Positions 1-6,600 are shown, numbered from the stretch's first letter. The stretch: DNA of 6,973 bases from an uncultured Pseudomonadales bacterium (GCA_947258895.1 CAMYKE010000506.1:1-6973), one strand, 5' to 3'. Translations and numbers: made by a program. The notes: a model not told the origin generated them from the sequence alone.

Positions 1-1
1 G

Positions 2-478
2 CTGGCGCATCGGGAGCACCTGCAGCACACGGCGCGTTTTGTTGCCGAGGCGCCGCTTGTCGAACAGGAAACCTGCAATGGCACATTCTTCGCGCCCGTC
101 GCGTTTGAGATTGACAGTATGGCGCAGCTTACGGACGAACACTTTGGACCCATCTTGCACGTGATTCGTTACCCCTCAGCCAGGATTGACCAGGTGCTTG
201 CGGAAGTAAACGAGTCCGGATTTGGCCTGACCCTCAGCATCCATTCCCGCAATAGCACGTTCAGTGCGTACGTTGCCGCCAGGGTTCATATAGGCAATAT
301 CTATGTCAATCGCAATCAGGTCGGAGCAGTGGTGGGCAGCCAGCCATTCGGAGGCCAGCGCCTCTCCGGCACCGGACCCAAAGCCGGAGGACCCAACTAC
401 CTGTTGCGTTTTGCCACGGAAACTACGCGAACGACTAACACCTCGGCGATGGGAGGGAACGCGGACCTGTTTCGCTGA
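2..478 (+). CDS. putA: Bifunctional proline dehydrogenase / L-glutamate gamma-semialdehyde dehydrogenase PutA, C-terminal fragment
   Basis: The reading frame is open from base 2 to a TGA at 476-478, so only the last 158 residues are present. Seen: this is the end of an aldehyde dehydrogenase domain, with HFGPILHV, then GNIYVNRN, GAVVGSQPFGGQ and LSGTGPKAGGPNYL, the characteristic end of the P5C dehydrogenase half of PutA. Known of the family: PutA oxidises proline to glutamate in two steps, with FAD in the N-terminal domain and NAD in this one. Directly after PNYLLRF comes a short tail, TTRTTNTSAMGGN, which matches the conserved C-terminal motif of PutA. The roughly 200-residue extra domain of long PutAs such as the E. 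coli protein is absent between the two, so this should be a short (type A) bifunctional PutA. The catalytic cysteine and the proline dehydrogenase domain lie upstream of the window. A single-function P5C dehydrogenase is the main alternative, but the tail favours PutA. Confidence 0.88.
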   Translation: MAHREHLQHTARFVAEAPLVEQETCNGTFFAPVAFEIDSMAQLTDEHFGPILHVIRYPSARIDQVLAEVNESGFGLTLSIHSRNSTFSAYVAARVHIGNIYVNRNQVGAVVGSQPFGGQRLSGTGPKAGGPNYLLRFATETTRTTNTSAMGGNADLFR

Positions 479-491
479 GACGTCACGTTGA

Positions 492-506
492 CCACGCAAA
501 GCGTGG
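492..506 (+). terminator. Small hairpin just after putA, possible terminator
   Basis: A perfect 6-bp stem (CCACGC/GCGTGG) with an AAA loop starts 13 bases after the putA stop codon. The expected U-tract is poor: the next bases are CTTATCGAGC, and T-rich sequence (TTTTACTTTTG) appears only some 25 bases later. Position favours a role in ending or stabilising the putA transcript, but a classic intrinsic terminator is not clearly met. Confidence 0.4.
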
Positions 507-683
507 CTTATCGAGCAATTTCCAATTTTACTTTTGCTTCCAGTGCTTTAAGCTGGACCGGGACAACCGCGCCGGACCGGAATGGTGGCGCGCAGAATAA
601 AAATGCCAATAGTGGTGATAATTAGCACCCTGGAGCGGGTACGGACGCAGTAAAGCGCGTACAGGTGCAGGGGAGAGTATGTT

Positions 684-1613
684 ATGCCGGATATTGTCGT
701 TGCCTTTTTCCTGCTTGGCTTGCTGGCCGGTCTGCTGAAATCGGATTTGAAGGTGCCTCAATCAATTTACGAGACGCTTTCCATACTATTGATGCTGGTG
801 CTGGGGGTGAAAGGGGGGTTGTCATTGCACGGTCGCACCACCGACGTCGAGTTGCTGGACCTCGTCAGCATTTCGATTCTGGGGCTCATCATCCCCCTCG
901 CGCTGTATCCCGCGCTGCGTTTTCTCATCAAGCTAAATCTCGCCAACGCGGTCAGCATTGCCGCCCATTACGGATCGGTAAGCGCTGGAACCTTCGCGGT
1001 CGCTTTGGCATTTGCCGAAGAAATGGGCTTGCCGTTGCAAACGGAGACTACCCTGTACCTGGTATTGCTGGAACTGCCGGCGATTATAGTCATGTTGTGG
1101 TGGCATCGGCGCCAGGCTGGCGGCGCCGGCGGTCAGCATGTGTGGCGGGAAGCCTTCACCAGCCGCAGCGTGTTTTTGCTGATGGGTGGCATCCTGATCG
1201 GCTGGGCGTATGGTCCGGAGGGGCTGGGCTCGGTTCATAGCGTGTTGATTGGCGGTTTCCAGACCTTCCTGGCGTTGTTTCTGCTGGAGATGGGGCTGTG
1301 CACGGCACGAGCCTGTATGCCGCTGCCCGTCGCCCAATGGCGCCTGCTGCTGTTTGCCGCGGTGGTTCCGTTCCTGCTTGCCGCTCTCGGGCTGGTGGTC
1401 GGGGCCTGGCTGGGCCTGAGTTCCGGCAGCCAGTTGGTGCTGGCCGCGCTTACCGCGAGCGCTTCGTATATTGCGGCACCGGCTGCTATCCGCGACGCTG
1501 TTCCGGAGGCGGATATTGGCCTGGCAATGGTCGCCTCGCTGGGAATTACGTTTCCGGTTAACGTCCTGATAGGTATACCGCTTTATGGGAGCTGGATTCA
1601 GGGGGGACTCTAG
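684..1613 (+). CDS. SbtA-family sodium-dependent bicarbonate permease
   Basis: A 309-residue, very hydrophobic inner-membrane protein of the SbtA family (Pfam DUF897), whose cyanobacterial members import bicarbonate with sodium. Seen: two related halves, each with about five hydrophobic segments. The first half carries GSVSAGTFAVALAFAEE (97-113), matching the GAVSGSTMAAALTTLEE-type segment of SbtA. The second carries TASASYIAAPAAIRDAVP (257-274) followed by GIPLY (297-301), matching the ASSSDISGPPTLRAGIP region. The polar linker between the halves (about 140-158) is much shorter than in cyanobacterial SbtA (about 374 residues), which explains most of the length difference. The start is supported by a strong ribosome binding site, GGGGAGAG at 670-677, six bases before the ATG. 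No gene for a PII-like partner (SbtB) is adjacent. Substrate is inferred from family only; bicarbonate transport has not been shown for most short non-cyanobacterial members. Confidence 0.85.
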   Translation: MPDIVVAFFLLGLLAGLLKSDLKVPQSIYETLSILLMLVLGVKGGLSLHGRTTDVELLDLVSISILGLIIPLALYPALRFLIKLNLANAVSIAAHYGSVSAGTFAVALAFAEEMGLPLQTETTLYLVLLELPAIIVMLWWHRRQAGGAGGQHVWREAFTSRSVFLLMGGILIGWAYGPEGLGSVHSVLIGGFQTFLALFLLEMGLCTARACMPLPVAQWRLLLFAAVVPFLLAALGLVVGAWLGLSSGSQLVLAALTASASYIAAPAAIRDAVPEADIGLAMVASLGITFPVNVLIGIPLYGSWIQGGL

Positions 1614-1653
1614 CTCGGGCAGCCGGCACGACAGCGAGCGATGAACCGAGCTA
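1611..1653. repeat. 8-bp inverted repeat at the stop codon of the bicarbonate permease
   Basis: TAGCTCGG at 1611-1618, which includes the TAG stop codon, is perfectly inverted as CCGAGCTA at 1646-1653, leaving a 27-base loop. No U-tract follows, so it is not a standard terminator. It may be a weak RNA structure at the transcript end or chance. Confidence 0.3.
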
Positions 1654-1659
1654 ACCTGA

Positions 1660-1802
1660 CTAGCCCGAATCCGTCACCGATACAGCTTCAAACAATGAGG
1701 TATACATCTATCGCAGCCTTTTGCAGGGAAGATAGGATTTGCAGTGTGCCAGACTCGATAACTCGCCATATTCCACACCAATCGGTGACGGATGCGGGCT
1801 AG
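1660..1802. mobile_element. 143-bp element with 22-bp terminal inverted repeats (MITE-like or IS relic)
   Basis: Bases 1660-1681 and 1781-1802 are inverted copies of each other with 21 of 22 matches; the only difference is A at 1668, where the other arm reads as C. Each arm reads CTAGCCCG, one variable base, then ATCCGTCACCGAT. The similarity stops sharply on both sides, with about 99 bp of unrelated sequence and no plausible reading frame between. Sharp ends, short length and a non-coding interior are typical of miniature inverted-repeat elements or of an insertion sequence that lost its transposase. The outermost CTAG on each side is self-complementary, so it could be part of the repeat or a 4-bp target duplication, which would leave 18-bp arms. 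The family is not recognised. A long-loop transcription or RNA structure is the alternative. Confidence 0.5.
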
Positions 1803-1898
1803 CGCCCGTGGTTGGCGTCCGACCCACTGCCATGTAAACCGACCCGGGGACGGCAAGCCAGCGTGATTTAGCCGGCAGGGTTTCGTATACGTGGTGCG

Positions 1899-2141
1899 TC
1901 AGGGATTGGCGTGTTTCGCGCCGGAATACAGCGCATACCATTTTGCCGGGAAGTGGGCGATCACGTACATGGCGGCGGCAACGATGGGTGCTAATTCGAA
2001 ATTGGCGGTCACCAGTAACCAGGCGACAGTGACAGCTATGACCAGACACCAGCGACAATGACCGTAATACAGACCGGTTCTGCCCTGGTGTAATTTGTAA
2101 TGGGTGCTCGAAATCCGGATAGGCTCTGATCTGGCATTCAT
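1899..2141 (-). CDS. Small hypothetical membrane protein, two predicted helices
   Basis: An 80-residue protein that I do not recognise. Seen: a polar, basic N-terminus (1-30), a hydrophobic stretch CLVIAVTVAWLLVTANF (about 32-48), a second one around APIVAAAMYVIAHF (about 51-64), and a short C-terminal part PAKWYALYSGAKHANP. This reads as an inner-membrane hairpin with both ends probably cytoplasmic. A GGAG lies 11 bases before the ATG, a possible but distant ribosome binding site. The coherent hydrophobic pattern and fairly ordinary codon use make it the best coding candidate in the gene-poor 1614-2582 stretch; overlapping frames there give arginine/cysteine/histidine-rich nonsense. It stands alone, with no partner gene on its strand nearby. 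No function is proposed. Confidence 0.5.
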   Translation of the reverse strand: MNARSEPIRISSTHYKLHQGRTGLYYGHCRWCLVIAVTVAWLLVTANFELAPIVAAAMYVIAHFPAKWYALYSGAKHANP

Positions 2142-2169
2142 GCTCGCGTTAGCTCCGAGGTTGTTGGTG

Positions 2170-2199
2170 AGGTGTTACCTGAATGGGTAACGCACACCT
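2170..2199. repeat. Imperfect inverted repeat, possible operator or hairpin
   Basis: GTTACC at 2174-2179 faces GGTAAC at 2186-2191 across a 6-base loop. The outer arms AGGTG (2170-2174) and CACCT (2195-2199) extend the pairing after a small bulge. It sits 30-60 bp upstream of the small minus-strand gene, a position suited to an operator or leader hairpin. Function is inferred from position only. Confidence 0.3.
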
Positions 2200-2518
2200 C
2201 GCGCAAAGGTTGACCATCTCTCCCCAAAGCTGACCCTTCCTTGATCTTGCGCTTTCCAGTCTGGATTCTCGCGGCAGTCGCAGTCTGCCTTGAAAAACCG
2301 GTGGTCACTTGATACGGGCGAATGTTATTCCCAAGTTATCGCCGATGCAAGCGATGTCTCAACTATTCCTAGTTACTCGGCTCGCATGCCGAAAACTGAA
2401 ATGTTTTTAGATACTACTTTTTTTCCCGGTTGTCCGCGGCTGGTCGGATCGGCACCAGTCACGAGCGGCGGAGCCGCCGCACCGCGTTCTTGCCTCCCGC
2501 GAAACCTCGCCCTGTTGC

Positions 2519-2546
2519 TTGTCTTTCAAACCATTACTGCGATAAT
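2519..2546 (+). promoter_or_regulatory. Sigma70-like promoter for the ABC transporter genes
   Basis: A -35-like TTGTCT (2519-2524) and a -10 GATAAT (2541-2546) are separated by 16 bases, and the -10 is preceded by TGC, an extended -10 motif. Transcription would begin near 2553, giving a leader of about 30 bases to the ATG at 2583. This also argues against the upstream TTG at 2559 as the start codon. Confidence 0.5.
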
Positions 2547-2582
2547 GCGGGTCCCTGATTGTTACCCAAACCTGCCCATGCG

Positions 2583-3467
2583 ATGAGCTCGGTTCTCGAA
2601 GTAAAAAACCTCAGCAAGCATTTTAAGAACCTGGTCGCGGTGGATGATATTTCCTTTGCTATGCCGGCGGGTATTTGTTTCGGATTGCTTGGCCCCAACG
2701 GCGCTGGCAAGACTACCACGATCGAAATGATTGAAGGAATTACCCCGCCCAGTAGCGGTGAAATCCTCTACAAGGGCAGACCCAGAGGCAGGGATTTTAC
2801 CCTGGAGGCGGGTATCCAGTTTCAGTCGACATCGGTAATGGAACGACTGACGACCCGGGAAATCCTGCATCTGTTCCACCAGCTTTATCCCCGCACGATC
2901 TCCCTGGATGAGCTGGTTTCCCTTTGTGATCTCGGCGGCTTTATGACCCAGGTGGCCACGCAGCTTTCGGGCGGTCAAAAACAGCGGTTGATGTTTGCCC
3001 TGTCCCTGATCAATGATCCCGAAATCATCTTCCTCGATGAGCCGACCACCGGACTCGATCCCCAATCCCGGCGTAACTTGTGGAAACTCATCCAGCGGGT
3101 CAAGGAACAGGGAAAGAATGTCGTGCTTACGACCCACTATATGGATGAGGCGGAGATCCTGTGCGATCACCTGGTCATCGTCGACCATGGCAAAATCATT
3201 GCCGAAGGTAGCCCGGATGCGCTATTGCGTGAGCATTTCGCCTGCTTTTACGTCACTGTCGATAAACGGGAATTCGCCGCGGTGCGGGACATTATCAGTG
3301 AGCCGGTGGCGGAGAACAACGAGCATGTGGAAATTCAGACGGCATCGGTTGAAGCAACCTTGCAGAATCTGCTGGCGCATGGTGTGCAACTAAACTCCCT
3401 GCGGGTCCGCAATCCGACCCTCGAAGACCTGTTCCTCAAATTAACCGGGCATCACCTGCGTGATTGA
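2583..3467 (+). CDS. ABC-2 type exporter, ATP-binding protein
   Basis: A 294-residue ABC ATPase of the drug/polysaccharide exporter (DrrA/CcmA-like) type, expected to power a two-gene exporter at the inner membrane. Seen: Walker A GPNGAGKT (37-44), Q-loop near Q81, signature LSGGQKQR (128-135), Walker B IIFLDE (148-153), D-loop GLDP (157-160) and the switch histidine H185 in TTHYMDEA. All catalytic elements are present, so this subunit looks functional. The final 80 or so residues form the usual regulatory tail ending LEDLFLKLTG. The ATG at 2583 was chosen over a TTG eight codons upstream because it gives the standard N-terminus (SSVLEVKNLSKHF) and a usable leader after the promoter; neither has a strong ribosome binding site. 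It overlaps the permease gene by 8 bases, implying translational coupling. The substrate cannot be told from sequence. Confidence 0.9.
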   Translation: MSSVLEVKNLSKHFKNLVAVDDISFAMPAGICFGLLGPNGAGKTTTIEMIEGITPPSSGEILYKGRPRGRDFTLEAGIQFQSTSVMERLTTREILHLFHQLYPRTISLDELVSLCDLGGFMTQVATQLSGGQKQRLMFALSLINDPEIIFLDEPTTGLDPQSRRNLWKLIQRVKEQGKNVVLTTHYMDEAEILCDHLVIVDHGKIIAEGSPDALLREHFACFYVTVDKREFAAVRDIISEPVAENNEHVEIQTASVEATLQNLLAHGVQLNSLRVRNPTLEDLFLKLTGHHLRD

Positions 3468-4441
3468 TAAGACCGGCGCCTATATTACGGTGGTGTGGGC
3501 GTTGCTGGTCGCTCGCACCAAGGAATACTATCGGGATCGCGGGGCATTGATCTGGTCGCTAATATTTCCCGCCTGCGTGATCGCGGCGATTGCGATCGCC
3601 TTTTCGGAGGATACCCAGGAAGTATTGCGCATCGGGGTCTATCAGCCGGTGGACAGCGCAGAGTTGGATCTGCCACTGCTTGACGAGCCGTACGTCAAGC
3701 GCATTCACTATACCAATATGGAGCAGGCGCTGGAGCGGGTGCGTCTGCACCAGCTCGACTTGTTGTTGTCGACCGATCAACCCGGCGCGTACTGGATCAA
3801 TGAGCTATCGAACCGGGGCCTGGCTGCGGAACAATTGCTGCTCGGGGAGGGTCGCAGAGCATTGCTGCGGCAAAGCGTGAGTGGCCGCGAAGTCCGCTAC
3901 GTCGACTGGGTGCTTTGTTATCGTCAGGTACCGGAAGAATGGCGTGCTGAAGCGGCTGCAGGTGACGCCCGTGACGCGGATGCAATTTCTTACGGCGCAG
4001 GTCATGTCGCGGCTGCTGGTGCTGCTGATTGGCGTAATACTGGTGTATATCGGGTGTAACTGGGCGCTCGATTTTGTCATGCTGGGCAGTTACCCCACCC
4101 TGCTGCTGGTCGCGTTCCTCGGCATATTTTCATTGATTTCGCTGGCCCTGATCGTCGCCAGCCGAACCGCGAGCGAGGAATTGGCCAACGGCTTGCTCAA
4201 TTTTGCGGCGTTCCCGATGATGTTGCTGTCCGAGGTGTGGTTTTCCCTCGACGACGCGCCGCACTGGCTGGTCTGGGTATCCCAGTGCATGCCCCTGACT
4301 CATCTGGTGCAGGGCGCCCGGGAGATCATGATCGACGGCGCATCTTTTGCTGATGTTAGCAATCATGTCTGGACGTTACTGGCAATGTGCGTGATATTCC
4401 TGGCGACCGCGGCGATGCTGTTTCGCTGGAACGAGCAGTAG
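3460..4441 (+). pseudogene. ABC-2 type exporter permease, broken by an internal deletion and frameshift
   Basis: The partner membrane subunit of the upstream ATPase, split over two frames. From a GTG at 3460, the first frame gives the N-terminus, TM1 (ALIWSLIFPACVIAAIAIAF) and the extracytoplasmic domain up to YVDWVL (codon ending 3915), then runs as nonsense to a TAA at 4057-4059. The rest continues in the +1 frame, from FVIVRYRKNGVLKRLQVTP (from 3914) through four hydrophobic helices to a TAG at 4439-4441. From memory of the family, about 18 residues of the type PGxxGMNMMFSxLFGVG, including TM2, should lie between DWVL and FVIVRYRK, so about 50-60 bp appear deleted. GCTT at 3912-3915 fits a microhomology junction, and the frame change requires a loss of 3n+2 bases, consistent with that. 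Neither fragment should make a working permease. A sequencing or assembly fault is the alternative. Confidence 0.75.
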
Positions 4442-4463
4442 CGTCCGGTGCCCGGGTATCACG

Positions 4464-5576
4464 TCACAGCGCCGGCGTACGCAGTAACACTGCCGGATCA
4501 CATGGCTCGGCGGCACGGGCTGCAAGTAACTCCGGCAGGCGTTCATCGAGCCAGCTGTGCAGGCGCCAGTTTTTGATAAACCCGACATGACCGCCAAAGG
4601 GAGCGATCTCGACACTCAGCTGATCCGGTGTCGCGACCTGCTTTAAGTCTGCGAGGGGAATGATCGGATCATCCGCGCTGAGCAGCATATGGCAGGGTAC
4701 CGCGATCTTGTCCAGCACGTTGCCGGTAATTGCATAGGCGCGGAGATAACTGGCTTCGTCGCCAAACTCGGTATAATTGGGGACGAAATAGCGGTTCATT
4801 TCGCGCAGGTTCGGCAGCTGATCGAATACTCCCTGGTAGCCGAGTTCAGGATGGTGCCGGAGTTTTTTCTCGAGTGAGCGCCGCCACCGGTACTTGAAAT
4901 AACGCTCGTAAACCCGGTTGTGGCGCGCGCAGAGCGCATCCATCGTCGCGACCGGGTTCAGCACCGGGCAGATCGCAATCACCCGCCGCAATTGCTCCGC
5001 CTGACCTACCATCCGCGCCGCGCAGCGCAACGCAAAATTGCCCCCCAGCGAGAAGCCCACCAGGTAGGTAGCCGAGCGCTCGTAAAGTTGTTGAATCCGC
5101 GTTACGGCTGCCACCACCGCGTCCAGGCGCGTCGAATTGAATAACTCCCGATTCAGGCCGTGGGCGGGGCCATGATCCCGCAAATGCAGGCGAAATACAT
5201 CGTAGCCAAGACCCAGCCCGTGGGAGGGGCCATGATCCCGCAAATGCAGGCGAAATACATCGTAGCCAAGACCCAGCAGTTGCCGCGCGGACGCAACCAT
5301 GTAGCAGGACTCGGCGCATCCTTCCCAGCCATGCAGCAGGATTACCATCTGCCCGTTAGGCGCGACGCCGGGATTGAACAGGCCATGCAGGCGAACACCG
5401 TCCGGAACTTCCAGGATGACCTCCTGTTGGGTCCGGCGCAGGTAGCGGGCGGGATTGACCAGTAGCAGCTTGCGCAGCGGGCTGCTCGCGAGCATGGTCT
5501 GGACATGCGGCGAGCGCAACAGCCGGGGAGGCGAGAAACTTTGCTCGTTGGTGGCTGCCGCGTCGTGAGATCCCAT
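4464..5576 (-). CDS. YheT-like alpha/beta-fold hydrolase with an internal 20-residue duplication
   Basis: A 370-residue hydrolase of the YheT / COG0429 family, probably a cytoplasmic esterase-like enzyme; substrate unknown. Seen: the N-terminal SPHVQTMLAS typical of the family, oxyanion motif HGWEG (82-86), nucleophile elbow GFSLGGN with Ser176, acid ADDPIIP (Asp302 or Asp303) and GGHVGF with His330. The full catalytic triad is present. Residues 101-120 and 121-140 are copies of one segment (LGLGYDVF...RDHGP[S/A]HG), covering the beta strand before the nucleophile and its following loop. Family members have this once, and the protein is about 20 residues longer than expected. It starts 17 bases after the pcm stop codon and is probably co-transcribed with it; no strong ribosome binding site precedes the ATG. 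It ends 22 bases from the convergent permease pseudogene. Whether the enlarged protein still folds is uncertain. Confidence 0.85.
   Translation of the reverse strand: MGSHDAAATNEQSFSPPRLLRSPHVQTMLASSPLRKLLLVNPARYLRRTQQEVILEVPDGVRLHGLFNPGVAPNGQMVILLHGWEGCAESCYMVASARQLLGLGYDVFRLHLRDHGPSHGLGLGYDVFRLHLRDHGPAHGLNRELFNSTRLDAVVAAVTRIQQLYERSATYLVGFSLGGNFALRCAARMVGQAEQLRRVIAICPVLNPVATMDALCARHNRVYERYFKYRWRRSLEKKLRHHPELGYQGVFDQLPNLREMNRYFVPNYTEFGDEASYLRAYAITGNVLDKIAVPCHMLLSADDPIIPLADLKQVATPDQLSVEIAPFGGHVGFIKNWRLHSWLDERLPELLAARAAEPCDPAVLLRTPAL
5158..5277. repeat. 60-bp tandem duplication (two copies) inside the hydrolase gene
   Basis: Copies 5158-5217 and 5218-5277 are directly adjacent and match at 59 of 60 bases; the single difference is C at 5165 against A at 5225, which changes Ala to Ser in the protein. 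Matching stops exactly at both outer borders. Sixty is a multiple of three, so the hydrolase frame is kept and twenty residues are repeated. Confidence 0.95.
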
Positions 5577-5593
5577 GGCGGTATTCTGGGCGA

Positions 5594-6331
5594 TCAGCGC
5601 TGACCAGTAAAGGGTACAAACTGCACCGGCAGGATGTTATGCCGGGTAATTCGGCCGGTCGCAGATTTTTCGATCAGCACCAGTTGTTGAAAGCCGTTGC
5701 GGGGCCCCAGGGGAATCACCAGCCTGCCGTTGGGCTTGAGTTGTTCCAGGAGTGCCGGCGGGACCTGCTCGCTGGCTGCGGTGACGATAATCGAGTCGTA
5801 TGGCGCTTCCCCGGGCCAGCCAAAAAACCCGTTGCCCGTGTGCACCTGCACATTCAGGTAGCGCAATTTGCGCAGGCGGTCACGCGCTGCGACCGCCAGT
5901 TCCGGGATAATCTCGACGCTGTGAACCTCAGCCACCAATTCTGCCAGCACTGCGGCCTGGTAGCCGGAGCCGGTGCCAATTTCCAGGACCCTGTGCTCCG
6001 CCTCCGGTACCAGCAGGTCGGTCATCAGGGCCACGATGAAGGGTTGAGAGATCGTCTGGCCCTCGCCGATTGGCAGCGGGCGGTTGAAGTATGCGGCCGC
6101 CGCAAACTCGTCCGGCACAAACTGGTGTCGAGGCACCTTGCGCAGCGCTGCAATTACGCGGGAATCGAGGCTGTTGCGGCCAGTATAGGATGTCGTCTCG
6201 TGGACATCCACGAGGATGGTGCGGGTCATTGCCTCGCGTTGTGCGGACCAGTTGTCGCCCGCCGTGTGGGATGTGGTCCCCGCCTGGAGTATGGAAGCCA
6301 TAAGCGTCGCCGTGAGTATGTCTGTGCGCAT
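5594..6331 (-). CDS. pcm: Protein-L-isoaspartate O-methyltransferase with a signal-peptide-like N-terminus
   Basis: A 245-residue SAM-dependent methyltransferase of the PIMT family, which methylates abnormal L-isoaspartyl residues to start their repair. Seen: VPRHQFVP (66-73), the family motif GQTISQPFIVALMT (91-104), SAM-binding motif I VLEIGTGSGYQAAVLAEL (115-132), SVEI with the acidic ribose-binding residue (138-141), YDSIIVTAA (178-186) and C-terminal FVPFTG (238-243). The ATG at 6331 was chosen because AGAGG lies 7 bases upstream; an in-frame ATG 14 codons earlier lacks such a site. The PIMT domain proper begins near W28, so residues 1-25 are additional: a hydrophobic core ILTATLMASIL followed by small residues up to HTA, resembling a short signal peptide, though with only one basic residue and an acidic D4. 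It is first in a probable operon with the downstream hydrolase and divergent from the ftsH-like gene. Confidence 0.9.
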   Translation of the reverse strand: MRTDILTATLMASILQAGTTSHTAGDNWSAQREAMTRTILVDVHETTSYTGRNSLDSRVIAALRKVPRHQFVPDEFAAAAYFNRPLPIGEGQTISQPFIVALMTDLLVPEAEHRVLEIGTGSGYQAAVLAELVAEVHSVEIIPELAVAARDRLRKLRYLNVQVHTGNGFFGWPGEAPYDSIIVTAASEQVPPALLEQLKPNGRLVIPLGPRNGFQQLVLIEKSATGRITRHNILPVQFVPFTGQR

Positions 6332-6372
6332 TCCAACGCCTCTATGAACCAGTAATCGTCCACTGAACCTCA

Positions 6373-6400
6373 ATTATGCCGCGACAGGCGACCAGGGTAA
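6373..6400 (-). promoter_or_regulatory. Weak promoter candidate for pcm
   Basis: On the minus strand CATAAT (6378-6373) matches the -10 consensus at five of six bases, and TTACCC (6400-6395) lies 16 bases upstream as a poor -35. The resulting leader to the ATG at 6331 would be about 35 bases. Support is consensus and position only. Confidence 0.25.
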
Positions 6401-6474
6401 TTGATCTGGATCGTATGTAGGCTGAAAAGTTCGGCACCGATCCCCGCGCAAACTGGCCAAATCCTGTTAAAACC

Positions 6475-6504
6475 TTGACCAGTCTCATGATTTCGACCGA
6501 TAAA
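6475..6504 (+). promoter_or_regulatory. Sigma70-like promoter candidate upstream of the ftsH-like gene
   Basis: TTGACC (6475-6480) matches five of six -35 consensus bases and GATAAA (6499-6504) is a fair -10, separated by 18 bases. Transcription would start near 6511, about 90 bases before the ATG at 6601. It lies in the roughly 270-bp intergenic gap divergent from pcm. Confidence 0.4.
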
Positions 6505-6600
6505 ATTGCCCTGTATTGGTCGTGTGTTTAAGCTAGGGAAACTATTATTACCAATTGCATGCGTGTGGCGTATTTGTTCTCGCCATGGAGTAGCCCCGGG

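Larger units (their letters stand above)
2142..2582. other. Gene-free intergenic stretch upstream of the ABC transporter genes
   Basis: About 440 bp between the divergent small membrane protein gene and the ABC ATPase. I see no convincing gene: the longest frame begins at a TTG near 2290, has no ribosome binding site, lacks domain-like sequence and runs through the ATPase promoter. The stretch holds an imperfect hairpin (2170-2199), an AT-rich patch with a run of seven T (2418-2424), a short GC-rich hairpin GCGGC-GGA-GCCGC (2465-2477) and, at its end, the promoter candidate at 2519-2546. A small RNA or regulatory leader is possible but unsupported. Confidence 0.5.

Noticed and set aside
1708..2058. 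116-codon minus-strand frame overlapping the small membrane protein gene
   Set aside because: It is rich in Arg, His and Cys, as expected of a shadow frame, and crosses the inverted-repeat arm; the overlapping 1899-2141 frame looks far more protein-like.
2559..2582. Upstream TTG start for the ABC ATPase
   Set aside because: It would leave almost no leader after the predicted transcription start and adds residues not typical of the family's N-terminus; the ATG at 2583 fits better.
2290..2586. 98-codon open frame upstream of the ABC ATPase
   Set aside because: It starts at a TTG without a ribosome binding site, has low-complexity, non-domain-like sequence, and runs through the ATPase promoter and start.
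3910..3920. Programmed +1 frameshift joining the two permease frames
   Set aside because: CTT-TGT could in principle allow a +1 slip, but the joined product would still lack the TM2 segment, so a deletion explains the data better.
5158..5277. CRISPR-like repeat pair
   Set aside because: The copies are contiguous with no spacer and lie in frame inside a conserved enzyme, so this is a tandem duplication.
5639..6355. 238-codon plus-strand frame opposite pcm
   Set aside because: It is a complementary-strand shadow of pcm, whose motifs are unambiguous.
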